This document shows, piece by piece, positions 13,510 through 22,207 of a stretch of DNA of 44,469 nucleotides. Source of the stretch: Lachnospiraceae bacterium (lineage in GTDB: Bacteria > Bacillota > Clostridia > Lachnospirales > Lachnospiraceae); assembly GCA_017442585.1 (NCBI GenBank), contig JAFRZM010000010.1, positions 1-44,469 of the forward strand, written 5' to 3'. The notes under the pieces were generated by a model, which was not told where the DNA came from, searched no databases, and saw nothing but the letters and a program-made list of their open reading frames with translations. The position numbers and the translations under genes are program-made. Each line of letters opens with the position of its first letter. Within the stretch, counting starts at the first letter, position 1.

Positions 13510-15903
13510 TTAAAAGATCACGTTACCGATTAAAGTAACTATATATGCACCTATCCATGCAATCGCGCACTGTAGCAATATCATGACGCAAGCCCATTTT
13601 CTTCCAAGCTCGCGCTTTACCGCACTTATAGCGGCTACGCAAGGCGTATAAAGAAGGCAGAATGTCAAAAGTGCAAATGCGGCAACCGGCGTAAGGAATG
13701 CCTTTAATTCCGAAGCCGATCCAAAAAGCACGGATAGAGTAGATACCACACTTTCTTTTGCGATAAAGCCACTGATTAAAGCAGTCGTAACTCTGAAATC
13801 TCCGAAACCAAGCGGTTTATTAATAACCGCCAGGATTCCCGCTATCGTAGATAACATACTGTCCTTCGAATCAGATACCATCGCAAGGTTAAAGTTAAAT
13901 GTCTGTAAGAACCATATGACGATAGACGCCATAAAAATTATCGTAAATGCGCGCTGTAAAAAATCCTTTGCCTTATCCCAAAGAAGGAGTCCTACGTTTT
14001 TAATACCCGGCATTCTGTAGTTTGGAAGTTCCATTACAAACGGCACCGCCTCACCCTTAAATACCGTATTCTTCGCAACGTGTGCAGCCAAAATTCCCGT
14101 TCCTATTCCCATAAAATACAGGATTACCATCAAAAGTCCCGAAATCTCAGGGAAGAAAACCTGCGCGAAGTAACCGTAAATCGGCAATTTCGCGGTACAG
14201 CTCATAAACGGTATCATCATTATGGTAATCTTTCTGTCTCGCTCTGACGGAAGCGTACGTGACGCCATAATACCCGGTACGGAACATCCGAATCCTATAA
14301 GCATAGGAACAATCGATCGTCCCGATAAACCGATACGACGAAGCAACTTATCCATAATGAACGCAACTCTCGCCATATAACCCGTATCTTCAAGTAATGA
14401 TAAGAAGAAGAACAAGATTACAATTATCGGCAAGAACGACAATACCGAGCCTACACCCGTAAATATACCGTCTGTTATAAGCGAATGCAAAACATCGTTG
14501 ACATTAGCATTTGTAAGCAATGCATCCACCCATTCGGACAAACTGTCAATTCCTGTTTGTAATAAGTCCTGTAAAAACGCACCTATCACATTAAACGTTA
14601 AGAAGAACACTGCTGCCATAATGAGGAAAAAGCACGGAATCGCAGTATACTTACCGGTCAACACCTTATCTATAACGCGGCTTCTTTCACGTTCCTTCGA
14701 CTCATGCGGCTTTATAACGCACTCAGATACAAGATTACGTATAAATGCATATCTCATATCTGCTATCGCAGCTGCACGGTCAAGACCGCTTTCTTCTTCC
14801 ATCTGGCATATGATATGCTCTATTGTTTCTTTCTCGTTTTGAGAAAGTTTGAGGCGCTCAACTATCTGACTGTCACCCTCTATAAGCTTTGTCGCAGCAA
14901 ATCTTATCGGAATCTCAGCAGTTCTTGCATGATCTTCTATCAAATGCATAATAGAATGTATACTTCTATGCATTGCACCACCACGCTCAGTCTCAGGACA
15001 GAAATCCTGTCGTTCAGGAGCTTCCTGGTACTTCGCAACGTGAACCGCATGATTTATAAGTTCATTTATACCTTCATTTTTAGCGGCCGATATCGGAATA
15101 ACAGGAATTCCTAAGCGTTGCTCCATTAAGTTAATCTTAACTGCACCGCCGTTACCCGTCATTTCGTCCATCATATTAAGCGCCAAAACCATAGGAACAT
15201 TAAGTTCCATAAGCTGCATCGTAAGATACATATTGCGCTCGATATTTGTCGCATCAACTATATTAATAATGCCTTTTGGCTTTTCATCCAATATGAAATT
15301 TCTTGATACAACTTCCTCGCTTGTGTAAGGAGAAAGCGAATAAATACCCGGAAGATCGGTTACTTCCGTGTCCGGATGCTTCCTTATAGCACCGCTTTTT
15401 CTGTCTACCGTTACGCCCGGGAAGTTACCTACGTGCTGATTGGATCCCGTAAGCTGATTAAAAAGCGTAGTCTTTCCGCAGTTTTGATTTCCTGCCAACG
15501 CAAATGTAAGAATAGTTCCTGCCGGAAGTTCGTTTTCTGTCTTATGATCATGGAATCTTCCGCCTTCACCAAGTCCCGGATGCTCTGTCTTTTCAGGTGC
15601 AGGCTTAATAGGTTTTGCGACTTTTCCTTTTTTATCGGTATTTATATCAGCTGAAGCTATATCTTCTATTTTCTCGCTTGATACCGCGGCAATCTTAATC
15701 TTGTCTGCATCCGCAAGACGAAGCGTAAGCTCATAACCATGGATTCTAAGTTCCATCGGATCGCCCATAGGTGCAAACTTAATAAGACTTATCTGTGCTC
15801 CCGGAATAACTCCCATATCAAGAAAGTGCTGACGAAGTTCACCGGAACCTCCAACCTCTTCTATTATCGCAGAATACCCGACTTTAAGTTCCTTTAATGT
15901 CAT
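13510..15903 (-). CDS. feoB: FeoA-FeoB fusion, ferrous iron transporter
   Basis: A 797-residue protein joining an N-terminal FeoA (SH3-like, 1-75; FLDMGVIPGAQISLI and HGYELTLRLADADKI) to FeoB. The cytosolic G domain shows G1 GNQNCGKT (138-145; usual FeoB GNPNCGKT), G3 DLPG (183-186), G4 NMMD (243-246) and G5 SAAK (272-275). The C-terminal half has the membrane Gate regions, with FGCSVPGIMASRTLPSERDR and the CLLYTPCVAAISA helix carrying conserved cysteines. It imports Fe2+ across the cytoplasmic membrane. A variable K/P-rich linker (about 85-125) joins the parts. FeoA is usually a separate gene. Its ATG directly abuts the stop of the Dabb gene. Confidence 0.96.
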   Translation of the reverse strand: MTLKELKVGYSAIIEEVGGSGELRQHFLDMGVIPGAQISLIKFAPMGDPMELRIHGYELTLRLADADKIKIAAVSSEKIEDIASADINTDKKGKVAKPIKPAPEKTEHPGLGEGGRFHDHKTENELPAGTILTFALAGNQNCGKTTLFNQLTGSNQHVGNFPGVTVDRKSGAIRKHPDTEVTDLPGIYSLSPYTSEEVVSRNFILDEKPKGIINIVDATNIERNMYLTMQLMELNVPMVLALNMMDEMTGNGGAVKINLMEQRLGIPVIPISAAKNEGINELINHAVHVAKYQEAPERQDFCPETERGGAMHRSIHSIMHLIEDHARTAEIPIRFAATKLIEGDSQIVERLKLSQNEKETIEHIICQMEEESGLDRAAAIADMRYAFIRNLVSECVIKPHESKERERSRVIDKVLTGKYTAIPCFFLIMAAVFFLTFNVIGAFLQDLLQTGIDSLSEWVDALLTNANVNDVLHSLITDGIFTGVGSVLSFLPIIVILFFFLSLLEDTGYMARVAFIMDKLLRRIGLSGRSIVPMLIGFGCSVPGIMASRTLPSERDRKITIMMIPFMSCTAKLPIYGYFAQVFFPEISGLLMVILYFMGIGTGILAAHVAKNTVFKGEAVPFVMELPNYRMPGIKNVGLLLWDKAKDFLQRAFTIIFMASIVIWFLQTFNFNLAMVSDSKDSMLSTIAGILAVINKPLGFGDFRVTTALISGFIAKESVVSTLSVLFGSASELKAFLTPVAAFALLTFCLLYTPCVAAISAVKRELGRKWACVMILLQCAIAWIGAYIVTLIGNVIF

Positions 15904-16209
15904 CTATTTTACCTCGAAATCCATACAAGTACGGGTTTTCGTAAATGGGCGTACAAATGTATTTGCTGCTTCTACGTGATCGGGATGTACAGCGTAACCC
16001 TTAAGCGCTTCCTCGGATTCAAGTACGGAGTAAAGCATAACATCACAGTTTGAAGAAGGAAGAGGATTGGTTTCTACCTTAATCTCAACTAATCCCGGAA
16101 CCTTGCCCTGCAAAGACTCAAGAGCATTCTTAATGCCCTTTTTAACTTCTTCTTTTTTTACACCTTCGAGCTCGTCTTTCAAGTTCCAAAGGATGATGTG
16201 TTTAACCAT
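15904..16209 (-). CDS. Dabb (stress-responsive alpha/beta-barrel) domain protein
   Basis: A 101-residue single-domain protein. The N-terminal MVKHIILWNLKDE and VKKGIKNALESLQGKVPGLV, then the YAVHPDHVEA motif, place it in the Dabb family of dimeric ferredoxin-like proteins. Members have been linked to stress responses and to small-molecule cyclases or enolases, but the activity of this one is unknown. GGAGGG is well placed before the ATG. It sits directly upstream of feoB with no gap, so co-expression with iron uptake is likely. Confidence 0.88.
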   Translation of the reverse strand: MVKHIILWNLKDELEGVKKEEVKKGIKNALESLQGKVPGLVEIKVETNPLPSSNCDVMLYSVLESEEALKGYAVHPDHVEAANTFVRPFTKTRTCMDFEVK

Positions 16210-16266
16210 GATTTTCCCTCCTTTTAATAAACGATTCCGCTTTAAAAATTATGTTATCCGAAAGAA

Positions 16267-17625
16267 TTATTCATTCTTTACATCGACTATCGTCGTCGCC
16301 TTTAATTCTCCGTCTACGTAAGTAATTATCTTAACTATGCAACGACCGCTGTCACAATATGTAATCTCACCCGTTACACCGTCACCTAAGATGATATCAT
16401 CCTCACGACTATCAAAAGTCCAAAGTTCATTCTGATCTCCATCCATAACGATAACTTCGTAGTAGAACTTACCGGATGTGATATTCGTTACAGGCTTAAA
16501 TGTAAGCTGCGCTTCATCACGCTTATTCACTATAAGACCGAAAACATTAGGCGTCATCTTTTCAAGCTTTTCCTTAATGGTATCGTACATTACGTCAGAA
16601 CGTGACACTTTTCCCGACATAAGATCCGTAAAGATACTCTGAAAAGCTTTTGTGCCCTTAAGACTTAAATGATGGTCGTCGGAATAATAAGTCGTTGTAT
16701 CCGCAAAAACATCATCTTTCAAAAGGTTAAAATCGTAATATTCTACATCTTTGCCCTTTATACGCTCATTTATAAAATCTATATACTCATCGTAATTACC
16801 GACATTACAGATTCTGAAATTTGAAAGCGGAGTTGCAACCAAAACAAGCTTTATATTATGTTCTTCGCAGTACTCTACAATTCCGTCAAAAGCCTTAATC
16901 CAGTCCTTGCTTAACTTATCTACGTTTATCGGATTATGATCGCCAAAGCGCATAAGGTTACCTTCGGTCTTAAGCGCTTTGTAATTATAGACATAACCTT
17001 TGGATGCATACTCGTTAGGCTTAGTATCCTTATAAATAAGTCCGCCCGAAAGATATGTCTTTGTAAGTTTTTTCTTTAAAAGATCGGTTACCGCAGCAGG
17101 TTCTAAAAGCATATTGGCATTTCTTCTCGACAGAAGAAATGTATTAAAATAATGCTTTCTGTTACTTGCATCTATACAATACTTAACACGATCAATTGAA
17201 GGCTTCATGTAATCGGAAATAAGATACGTGCTTGTAAGATCAACCCTTTTCTTATTTTCATAAAGCGTCGGTATCGAACAGAATAAATCAAGATAAACCG
17301 TCTTTAATTCATGGCTTTTACCTGCTTCTTTTAAAAGAGCATACGAACCGTCCATTCCCTGATGCATCGTTGCAAGGTTAAAGGAATGAGTTCCTAATTT
17401 TTCATCTATATACTCCGGGTTAAACGCATAAAAACATACAGAACTTCCTAAGAATATCGTGTCGATATCTTTGTCCTCGTACATTTCATTTATTGAAACC
17501 CTTGAAAAATAAAGAGTATCATCATTTGTCAAAAATCCAAGGCCTAAGTTTACGGCCGCAAAAAGCACGATGAAAATAAGAATCATCAATATAACTTTAA
17601 CCTTGGCATTACTTAAAAACTTCAT
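16267..17625 (-). CDS. SGNH/DltD-like membrane-anchored acyltransferase partner
   Basis: A 452-residue protein with one N-terminal membrane helix (about 9-31) and an extracellular domain. It shows the SGNH-type nucleophile motif TIFLGSSVCFYAFNP (GSS at 60-62) and the catalytic Asp-His block YYSDDHHLSLKG (315-323). This arrangement is that of AlgJ/AlgX/DltD-type proteins that work with an MBOAT channel to O-acylate extracellular polymers. The MBOAT gene lies 8 bases upstream. A beta-rich C-terminal tail (about 370-452) has no recognised family. The acceptor is unknown; a surface or flagellar glycan, teichoic acid or exopolysaccharide are all possible. No dltA/dltC are nearby, which argues against D-alanylation. 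Confidence 0.8.
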   Translation of the reverse strand: MKFLSNAKVKVILMILIFIVLFAAVNLGLGFLTNDDTLYFSRVSINEMYEDKDIDTIFLGSSVCFYAFNPEYIDEKLGTHSFNLATMHQGMDGSYALLKEAGKSHELKTVYLDLFCSIPTLYENKKRVDLTSTYLISDYMKPSIDRVKYCIDASNRKHYFNTFLLSRRNANMLLEPAAVTDLLKKKLTKTYLSGGLIYKDTKPNEYASKGYVYNYKALKTEGNLMRFGDHNPINVDKLSKDWIKAFDGIVEYCEEHNIKLVLVATPLSNFRICNVGNYDEYIDFINERIKGKDVEYYDFNLLKDDVFADTTTYYSDDHHLSLKGTKAFQSIFTDLMSGKVSRSDVMYDTIKEKLEKMTPNVFGLIVNKRDEAQLTFKPVTNITSGKFYYEVIVMDGDQNELWTFDSREDDIILGDGVTGEITYCDSGRCIVKIITYVDGELKATTIVDVKNE

Positions 17626-17633
17626 AATCTCTC

Positions 17634-19082
17634 CTAGAACTGGAAATAAATAAATGTACTTGCGTCATAGCCTACGCCGTATACACCGAAAAGTACCGTA
17701 AGATAGCAAAGTACGATTGCCATCGCGTAACGCACAACCACATTTTGCTTTCTAAAGAATTTCATAAGCGAAACCTTGTGGTCATGCAGGATATCTACAA
17801 TTACAAGAAGGATAAGCGCCACTATAAGCACTCCCCACATCTTTTCATCAAGGCCGAGGCTTAAAAGGCTTGCCTTTTTAACGCCTGTAAACATCTGGCC
17901 AATTACATGAATAGCATGCATAAAGCGATCCGACGCAAAGAATATCCAGGCAAAATCGGTTAAAATAAAGGTGCCGATGATGCGTAAGATTCTTAATACC
18001 TCATTATCATGACGATTCTTTATAATATAACGGTTCTTGATGTCTCCCGCAATCTGGAATATCGCATGGATAAGACCCCAGGCGATAAAGTTATAACTTG
18101 CACCGTGCCAGAGACCGCTTACGCCGAATACGATAAGGATGTTGATGTACTTTCTTATCTGGCCCTTACGGTTTCCGCCAAGCGGAATGTAAAGATAATC
18201 CGTAAACCAGGATGTAAGCGATATATGCCATCTTCTCCAAAATTCCTTAATGGACGTTGCCATATAAGGCGTCTTAAAGTTATGCATGAGGTCAAAGCCC
18301 ATAACTTTAGCTGCACCTCGTGCAATATTGGAATATCCTCCAAAGTCACAGTAAATCTGAAACGCAAATAAGACGGAGGCAAGAATTATCTCTACCGCTC
18401 CGTAATTTGTATAATGCTGATAAACCTGACGCACAACAATAGATGCGCGGTCTGCAATTACAAGCTTCTGGAAGAATCCGTAAAACATTATCATAAAGCC
18501 GTCACGGATTCTGTCTTTATCAAAAAGCTCAATGTTTTCTACATTCTGTACCTGTGTCAAAAGATTCTCCGAACGCTCTATAGGCCCCGCAACAAGCTGA
18601 GGAAAGAACGACACAAAGAGCGCATATCGTAAGATATTACGCTCCGGTTTGATCCTTTTCCTATATACGTCCATTGTATAGCTTAAAGCCTGGAAGGTAT
18701 AAAACGATATACCAACCGGCAAAAGAAGGTCTAAATGCGCTTCTCTCACCGTAATACCCAATGCTTTCGTAAGTGAGTAAACATTTTCCAGGAAAAAGTT
18801 ACCATACTTAAATACCGCGAGTATTCCGATGTTAATGATAAAACTTAACGCCACACAGGCATTCTTTTTTGTCTTTGTGTCCGACTTTTCTATAAAGATT
18901 CCGCTAAGATAGGTTATTACCGTAGAGATTGCAATCAAAGCCGCGTAGCTTGGATTCCAGCTCATGTAGAAATAATAGCTTGCAACAAGTAACCATATAT
19001 ATCTTACCTTCTTCGGTATTACGAAGTAGACAAGGCATACTATCGGAAAGAATATAAGAAAGTCAATCGAATTAAAAACCAT
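17634..19082 (-). CDS. MBOAT family O-acyltransferase (AlgI/DltB type)
   Basis: A 482-residue polytopic membrane protein. It begins MVFNSIDFLIFFPIVCLVYF and has the MBOAT signature blocks LPVGISFYTFQALSYTMDVY (121-140), FWRRWHISLTSWFTDYLYIP (281-300) and the active-site GLWHGASYNFIAWG with His326. Such proteins move an acyl group, usually acetyl, across the membrane to a secreted SGNH partner; the neighbouring gene encodes one. Length is typical. AGGAGA lies before the ATG. The pair lies between chemotaxis/flagellar and nonulosonate genes, so it might decorate the same glycan, but that is inference from context. Confidence 0.92.
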   Translation of the reverse strand: MVFNSIDFLIFFPIVCLVYFVIPKKVRYIWLLVASYYFYMSWNPSYAALIAISTVITYLSGIFIEKSDTKTKKNACVALSFIINIGILAVFKYGNFFLENVYSLTKALGITVREAHLDLLLPVGISFYTFQALSYTMDVYRKRIKPERNILRYALFVSFFPQLVAGPIERSENLLTQVQNVENIELFDKDRIRDGFMIMFYGFFQKLVIADRASIVVRQVYQHYTNYGAVEIILASVLFAFQIYCDFGGYSNIARGAAKVMGFDLMHNFKTPYMATSIKEFWRRWHISLTSWFTDYLYIPLGGNRKGQIRKYINILIVFGVSGLWHGASYNFIAWGLIHAIFQIAGDIKNRYIIKNRHDNEVLRILRIIGTFILTDFAWIFFASDRFMHAIHVIGQMFTGVKKASLLSLGLDEKMWGVLIVALILLVIVDILHDHKVSLMKFFRKQNVVVRYAMAIVLCYLTVLFGVYGVGYDASTFIYFQF

Positions 19083-19090
19083 ACTTTCTC

Positions 19091-19288
19091 CTACTGATCG
19101 ATTATTCCATCATCTTCAGGCATAATTAAAGCTGCGATGATATAGGCAATGATGCCGCTTCCACCTGCAAGGCAAAATAATACCCATGCAAGACGGATGA
19201 GTGTCGGATCTGTTCCTAAATACTCACCGATACCGCCGCATACACCTGCGATCTTTTTGTCTCTTGATTTTTTAAGTCTCTTATTCAT
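19091..19288 (-). CDS. PspC domain protein
   Basis: A 65-residue PspC. A basic start (MNKRLKKSRDKK) leads to IAGVCGGIGEYLGTDPTLIR, then one hydrophobic helix (about 32-55) and an acidic end. The start at 19288 is chosen because AAGGAGGAG lies 7 bases upstream; the open frame continues further upstream without a ribosome site. Stand-alone PspC proteins in Firmicutes are small membrane proteins connected to envelope stress. No other psp gene lies in the window. The stop is 8 bases before the MBOAT start. Confidence 0.88.
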   Translation of the reverse strand: MNKRLKKSRDKKIAGVCGGIGEYLGTDPTLIRLAWVLFCLAGGSGIIAYIIAALIMPEDDGIIDQ

Positions 19289-19307
19289 AACATTCTCCTC
19301 CTTAAAA

Positions 19308-19568
19308 TTAATTATTAAATCTTTTCTTTGCAACCATATCCGCAAAAACTTCCGTTGCTTCTTCACCGAGTGATACACGGATTGCCATTACGTTATAGTC
19401 ATCTTCCGTAAGGCCGTAAGCCTTCATTTCCTTCTCGGTCTTACCGAATATCGCGCCTGCCTTAAGGCGGCCCTTTAATTCTTCAGTGCCTATATCCTTA
19501 CCCTTGTATTTCTTTTCAGGGATATTCGCAAGCTGCTTAATAAGCGCATTTCTATCCATTCCGGACAT
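19308..19568 (-). CDS. Small conserved-looking protein of unknown function
   Basis: An 86-residue cytosolic protein I do not recognise. It is rich in Lys and Glu with no signal or membrane segment. It starts MSGMDRNALIKQLANIPEKK, and the central LKAGAIFGKTEKEMKAYGLT could form two helices. A strong GGAGGT six bases before the ATG and tight packing between the chemoreceptor (33 bases upstream) and pspC (19 bases downstream) support it as real. Composition matches its neighbours. Confidence 0.7.
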   Translation of the reverse strand: MSGMDRNALIKQLANIPEKKYKGKDIGTEELKGRLKAGAIFGKTEKEMKAYGLTEDDYNVMAIRVSLGEEATEVFADMVAKKRFNN

Positions 19569-19601
19569 ACCGACACCTCCTTATATCATAAAACAAATTA
19601 C

Positions 19602-21086
19602 TTATAAGTATTTCTCCAATTCTTTTGAAGCATCACCGAGTTCTCTTACGCGGCTTACCGCTTCAGCTGCTTTGTTCTTAGAAGACTCACTGAATGATAC
19701 CGCATTATCCGTACTCTGTGCAACTTCTTCGGATACTTCCGAAATCTGATTGATACTTTCAACGATAACATTGTTTGCGTCGAGAAGGTTGCCGACATTC
19801 TCTGTTACTTCGTTTACGTTACCGGAAAGGTTCTCGACATTTTCTCTGATGCTTTCAAATGCATCAACAGTACTCTTAACGATTTCTTCTTCTTCCTCTG
19901 TAACTGTTACTACAACGCCTAAAGTATCTTTTGTCTTAGCTGCGTTATCCATTAAGGATTCAACTACAACTTTAATCTTCTCTGTCAAAGCGTTTGTCTG
20001 CTCTGAAAGGATACGTACCTGCTCTGCTACGACCGCGAAGCCACGTCCTGCTTCACCGGCACGTGCGGACTCGATAGATGCGTTTAACGCAAGAAGGTTT
20101 GTCTGACTTGAAACCTCTGCAATCTCCTGCATCATCTTGTTAACATCCACAGCGTTGCTGTTCAAGAGTTCCATGTATTCTTCGGCAGCCTTATTGGCAT
20201 CCTGCATCTTCTTTGTCTGTGACTGAAGTTCTTCCATTGAAGAATGGCCGGATCTAACTGACTCTAAAGCTGTATTGGCAAGTGTCGCCATTTCTTCTGC
20301 CTTAGCCTTTGTCGTTGTAATACGCGCCTGAATACCTTCTGTCTCAGTAGTCTGTTTCTCTATACTTCTAACATTATCTTCATTGGAATTTGCAATGTCT
20401 GCCAGGATATCTGCTGTCTGTGATGTAGCATCGTTTAAATCGTTCATGATGCCTTCGATAGCAGATGCGTTATCGCTTATAGTCTTAGCAACCTTTAATA
20501 CATCATCAAGCATTTCCTTTGAAGCATCGTTTTGCTCTTCGATGACACGAACTTTTTCCTTGTTAATCTTATCAGCAAGATGTGTAAGAAGGGTTAAAAG
20601 TGTAAGGAAAATTGCTACGCCCGCGAAATGGATAAGAAGTGCGGAGGTATTAACCTCTCCGCCTGACGGCATTTCTTTGGCGATTATATAATATTTCAAG
20701 ATGTACACGATGTTGATTACCATTGTGATAACCGAGAATGTGCACATAAGCTTAAAGTCATAATAAAGAAGGAAGCACAACATAACAGGCATAAGCTGGA
20801 TGAACAAAAGGTCATTATGCGTGTTGAAAATTGAAAGACCGAGCATTATCGTCGCACCCGTTATCGCGTAGTATCTGAAGCGATCAGATGACTTATCACG
20901 AATAAGAGTGATGACGTTAATAATAAGTGAAGCGAAAACTTCAACTTCAATAATGATACCGAATAAAGTATCAACCGTACCGTTAATAATCTCCTTGAAA
21001 TATCCCACGATAATACAAAGGTCGATTATCGTAAGAACTATCATGGTAGTTTTGTTAATGACGCGAAGTCGCTCTTTGTCAGACAT
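19602..21086 (-). CDS. Methyl-accepting chemotaxis protein with a membrane-embedded sensor
   Basis: A 494-residue chemoreceptor. Residues about 12-175 hold some six hydrophobic segments with very short loops and no extracellular ligand domain. There is no recognisable HAMP. The rest is a long cytosolic coiled coil with the conserved hairpin tip ([20 protein letters not shown] and [15 protein letters not shown]) that binds CheA/CheW. The input is probably a membrane property or a lipophilic or internal signal. AGGAGG lies 5 bases before the ATG. Only the terminator at 21105-21144 separates it from neuB, leaving no room for its own promoter, so expression may rely on read-through or a start inside neuB. 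Confidence 0.93.
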   Translation of the reverse strand: MSDKERLRVINKTTMIVLTIIDLCIIVGYFKEIINGTVDTLFGIIIEVEVFASLIINVITLIRDKSSDRFRYYAITGATIMLGLSIFNTHNDLLFIQLMPVMLCFLLYYDFKLMCTFSVITMVINIVYILKYYIIAKEMPSGGEVNTSALLIHFAGVAIFLTLLTLLTHLADKINKEKVRVIEEQNDASKEMLDDVLKVAKTISDNASAIEGIMNDLNDATSQTADILADIANSNEDNVRSIEKQTTETEGIQARITTTKAKAEEMATLANTALESVRSGHSSMEELQSQTKKMQDANKAAEEYMELLNSNAVDVNKMMQEIAEVSSQTNLLALNASIESARAGEAGRGFAVVAEQVRILSEQTNALTEKIKVVVESLMDNAAKTKDTLGVVVTVTEEEEEIVKSTVDAFESIRENVENLSGNVNEVTENVGNLLDANNVIVESINQISEVSEEVAQSTDNAVSFSESSKNKAAEAVSRVRELGDASKELEKYL

Positions 21087-21104
21087 AATTGCCTCCTAGA
21101 AATT

Positions 21105-21144
21105 AAAAAAATTACTGTGCACGTAAAAAACACATACACAGTAA
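21105..21144 (-). terminator. Intrinsic terminator at the end of the sugar cluster
   Basis: Arms at 21132-21144 and 21112-21124 pair over 13 positions with two G-U pairs around a 7-base loop. Seven thymines follow on the minus strand (21105-21111). It starts 7 bases after the neuB stop and ends just before the ribosome site of the chemoreceptor gene. Confidence 0.85.
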
Positions 21145-21150
21145 ATTTTA

Positions 21151-22143
21151 TCAGATATCAATCATTTCGTCTAGAGAATAATCTCTTTTTGCTGTCGTTC
21201 CTATTATCTCGTTCCAGAACATAGGCGAAAGCCCTGTTCCCGGGCGTTTAACGGTTAGGTTTTCTTCCGTAAAGGTCTGGCCCTTCTTAATATCACACGC
21301 GGCAACTATGCTCTTTCTTGCAACGGCTTTGTTTTTAAGCTCTGACTCAGTCGGTGCCTTCTTGCCCGTACCGAGCGCTTTTTCGATATTTCTTATCGCA
21401 TCTACCATGGCTTTTAACTCATATGGTTCAAGGCTCGCCTTGTGGTCCGGCCCTTCCATGTTTTTATCCAGGGTAAAGTGCTTCTCTATAACAGTCGCGC
21501 CGAGTGCCACCGCAGCTATCGGAACTTCGATGCCCTTTGTATGATCGGAATAGCCCACCTTTACGTCAAACGTTTCTTTCATTGAAACCATTGCCTTAAG
21601 ATTTACATCTGTAAACGGTGTCGGATACTCTGTGTTGCAATGAAGAATCGTAATCTCGCCTGCTCCGTTTTCTTTTAAAACATTTATCGCGGCATCTATC
21701 TCGTTCAAATCGCACATACCGGTGGACATAATGACGGGCTTATGAGTTTTCGCAAGCTTTACAAGATACGGATAATTCGTAACCTCACCTGACGGAATCT
21801 TCCAAAACGGCATATCAAGTGAATTCAAAAAATCCACGCTTTCCGAATCGAAAGGCGTTGAAAGGAATGTTATACCGACCTTGTCGCAATACTTTTTCAA
21901 TTCTATGAATTCGTCATACGAAAGCTCTAACTTTTTAAGCATTTCCTGCTGAGAACTGTCACCTGTGGTTTCTTTCTGGTACTCAGCCTTTACGGCATTT
22001 TTCGAGACAAGCTTTTCTGCCTTAAAGGTCTGGAACTTTACGCAATCCGCTCCTGCAGCCTTCGCCGAGTCAACAAGCTTTTTCGCAATCTCTAGCTTGC
22101 CGTTATGATTCACTCCCGCTTCCGCGATAATGTATACGCTCAT
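21151..22143 (-). CDS. neuB: NeuB-family nonulosonate synthase with SAF domain
   Basis: A 330-residue PEP-dependent aldolase. The TIM barrel shows YIIAEAGVNHNGKLEIAKKL, DCVKFQTFKAEKLVS and QKETTGDSSQQEMLKKLELS, then TILHCNTEYPTPFTDVNL and the GYSDHTKG/EKHFTLDKNMEGPDHKAS blocks. The C-terminal 60 residues (about 270-330) form the SAF antifreeze-like lid (RKSIVAACDIKKGQTFTEEN). It condenses an N-acylated hexosamine with PEP to give a sialic, legionaminic or related nine-carbon acid; sequence alone does not choose among them. Last gene of the cluster, 64 bases after the epimerase, followed by a terminator. No CMP-synthetase is in the window. Confidence 0.9.
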   Translation of the reverse strand: MSVYIIAEAGVNHNGKLEIAKKLVDSAKAAGADCVKFQTFKAEKLVSKNAVKAEYQKETTGDSSQQEMLKKLELSYDEFIELKKYCDKVGITFLSTPFDSESVDFLNSLDMPFWKIPSGEVTNYPYLVKLAKTHKPVIMSTGMCDLNEIDAAINVLKENGAGEITILHCNTEYPTPFTDVNLKAMVSMKETFDVKVGYSDHTKGIEVPIAAVALGATVIEKHFTLDKNMEGPDHKASLEPYELKAMVDAIRNIEKALGTGKKAPTESELKNKAVARKSIVAACDIKKGQTFTEENLTVKRPGTGLSPMFWNEIIGTTAKRDYSLDEMIDI

Positions 22144-22207
22144 AGGATTTACCCCTTTCTACGCAATGTTTATAATCAAAGTTTAATCTATTATCTTGTT
22201 ACGATTT

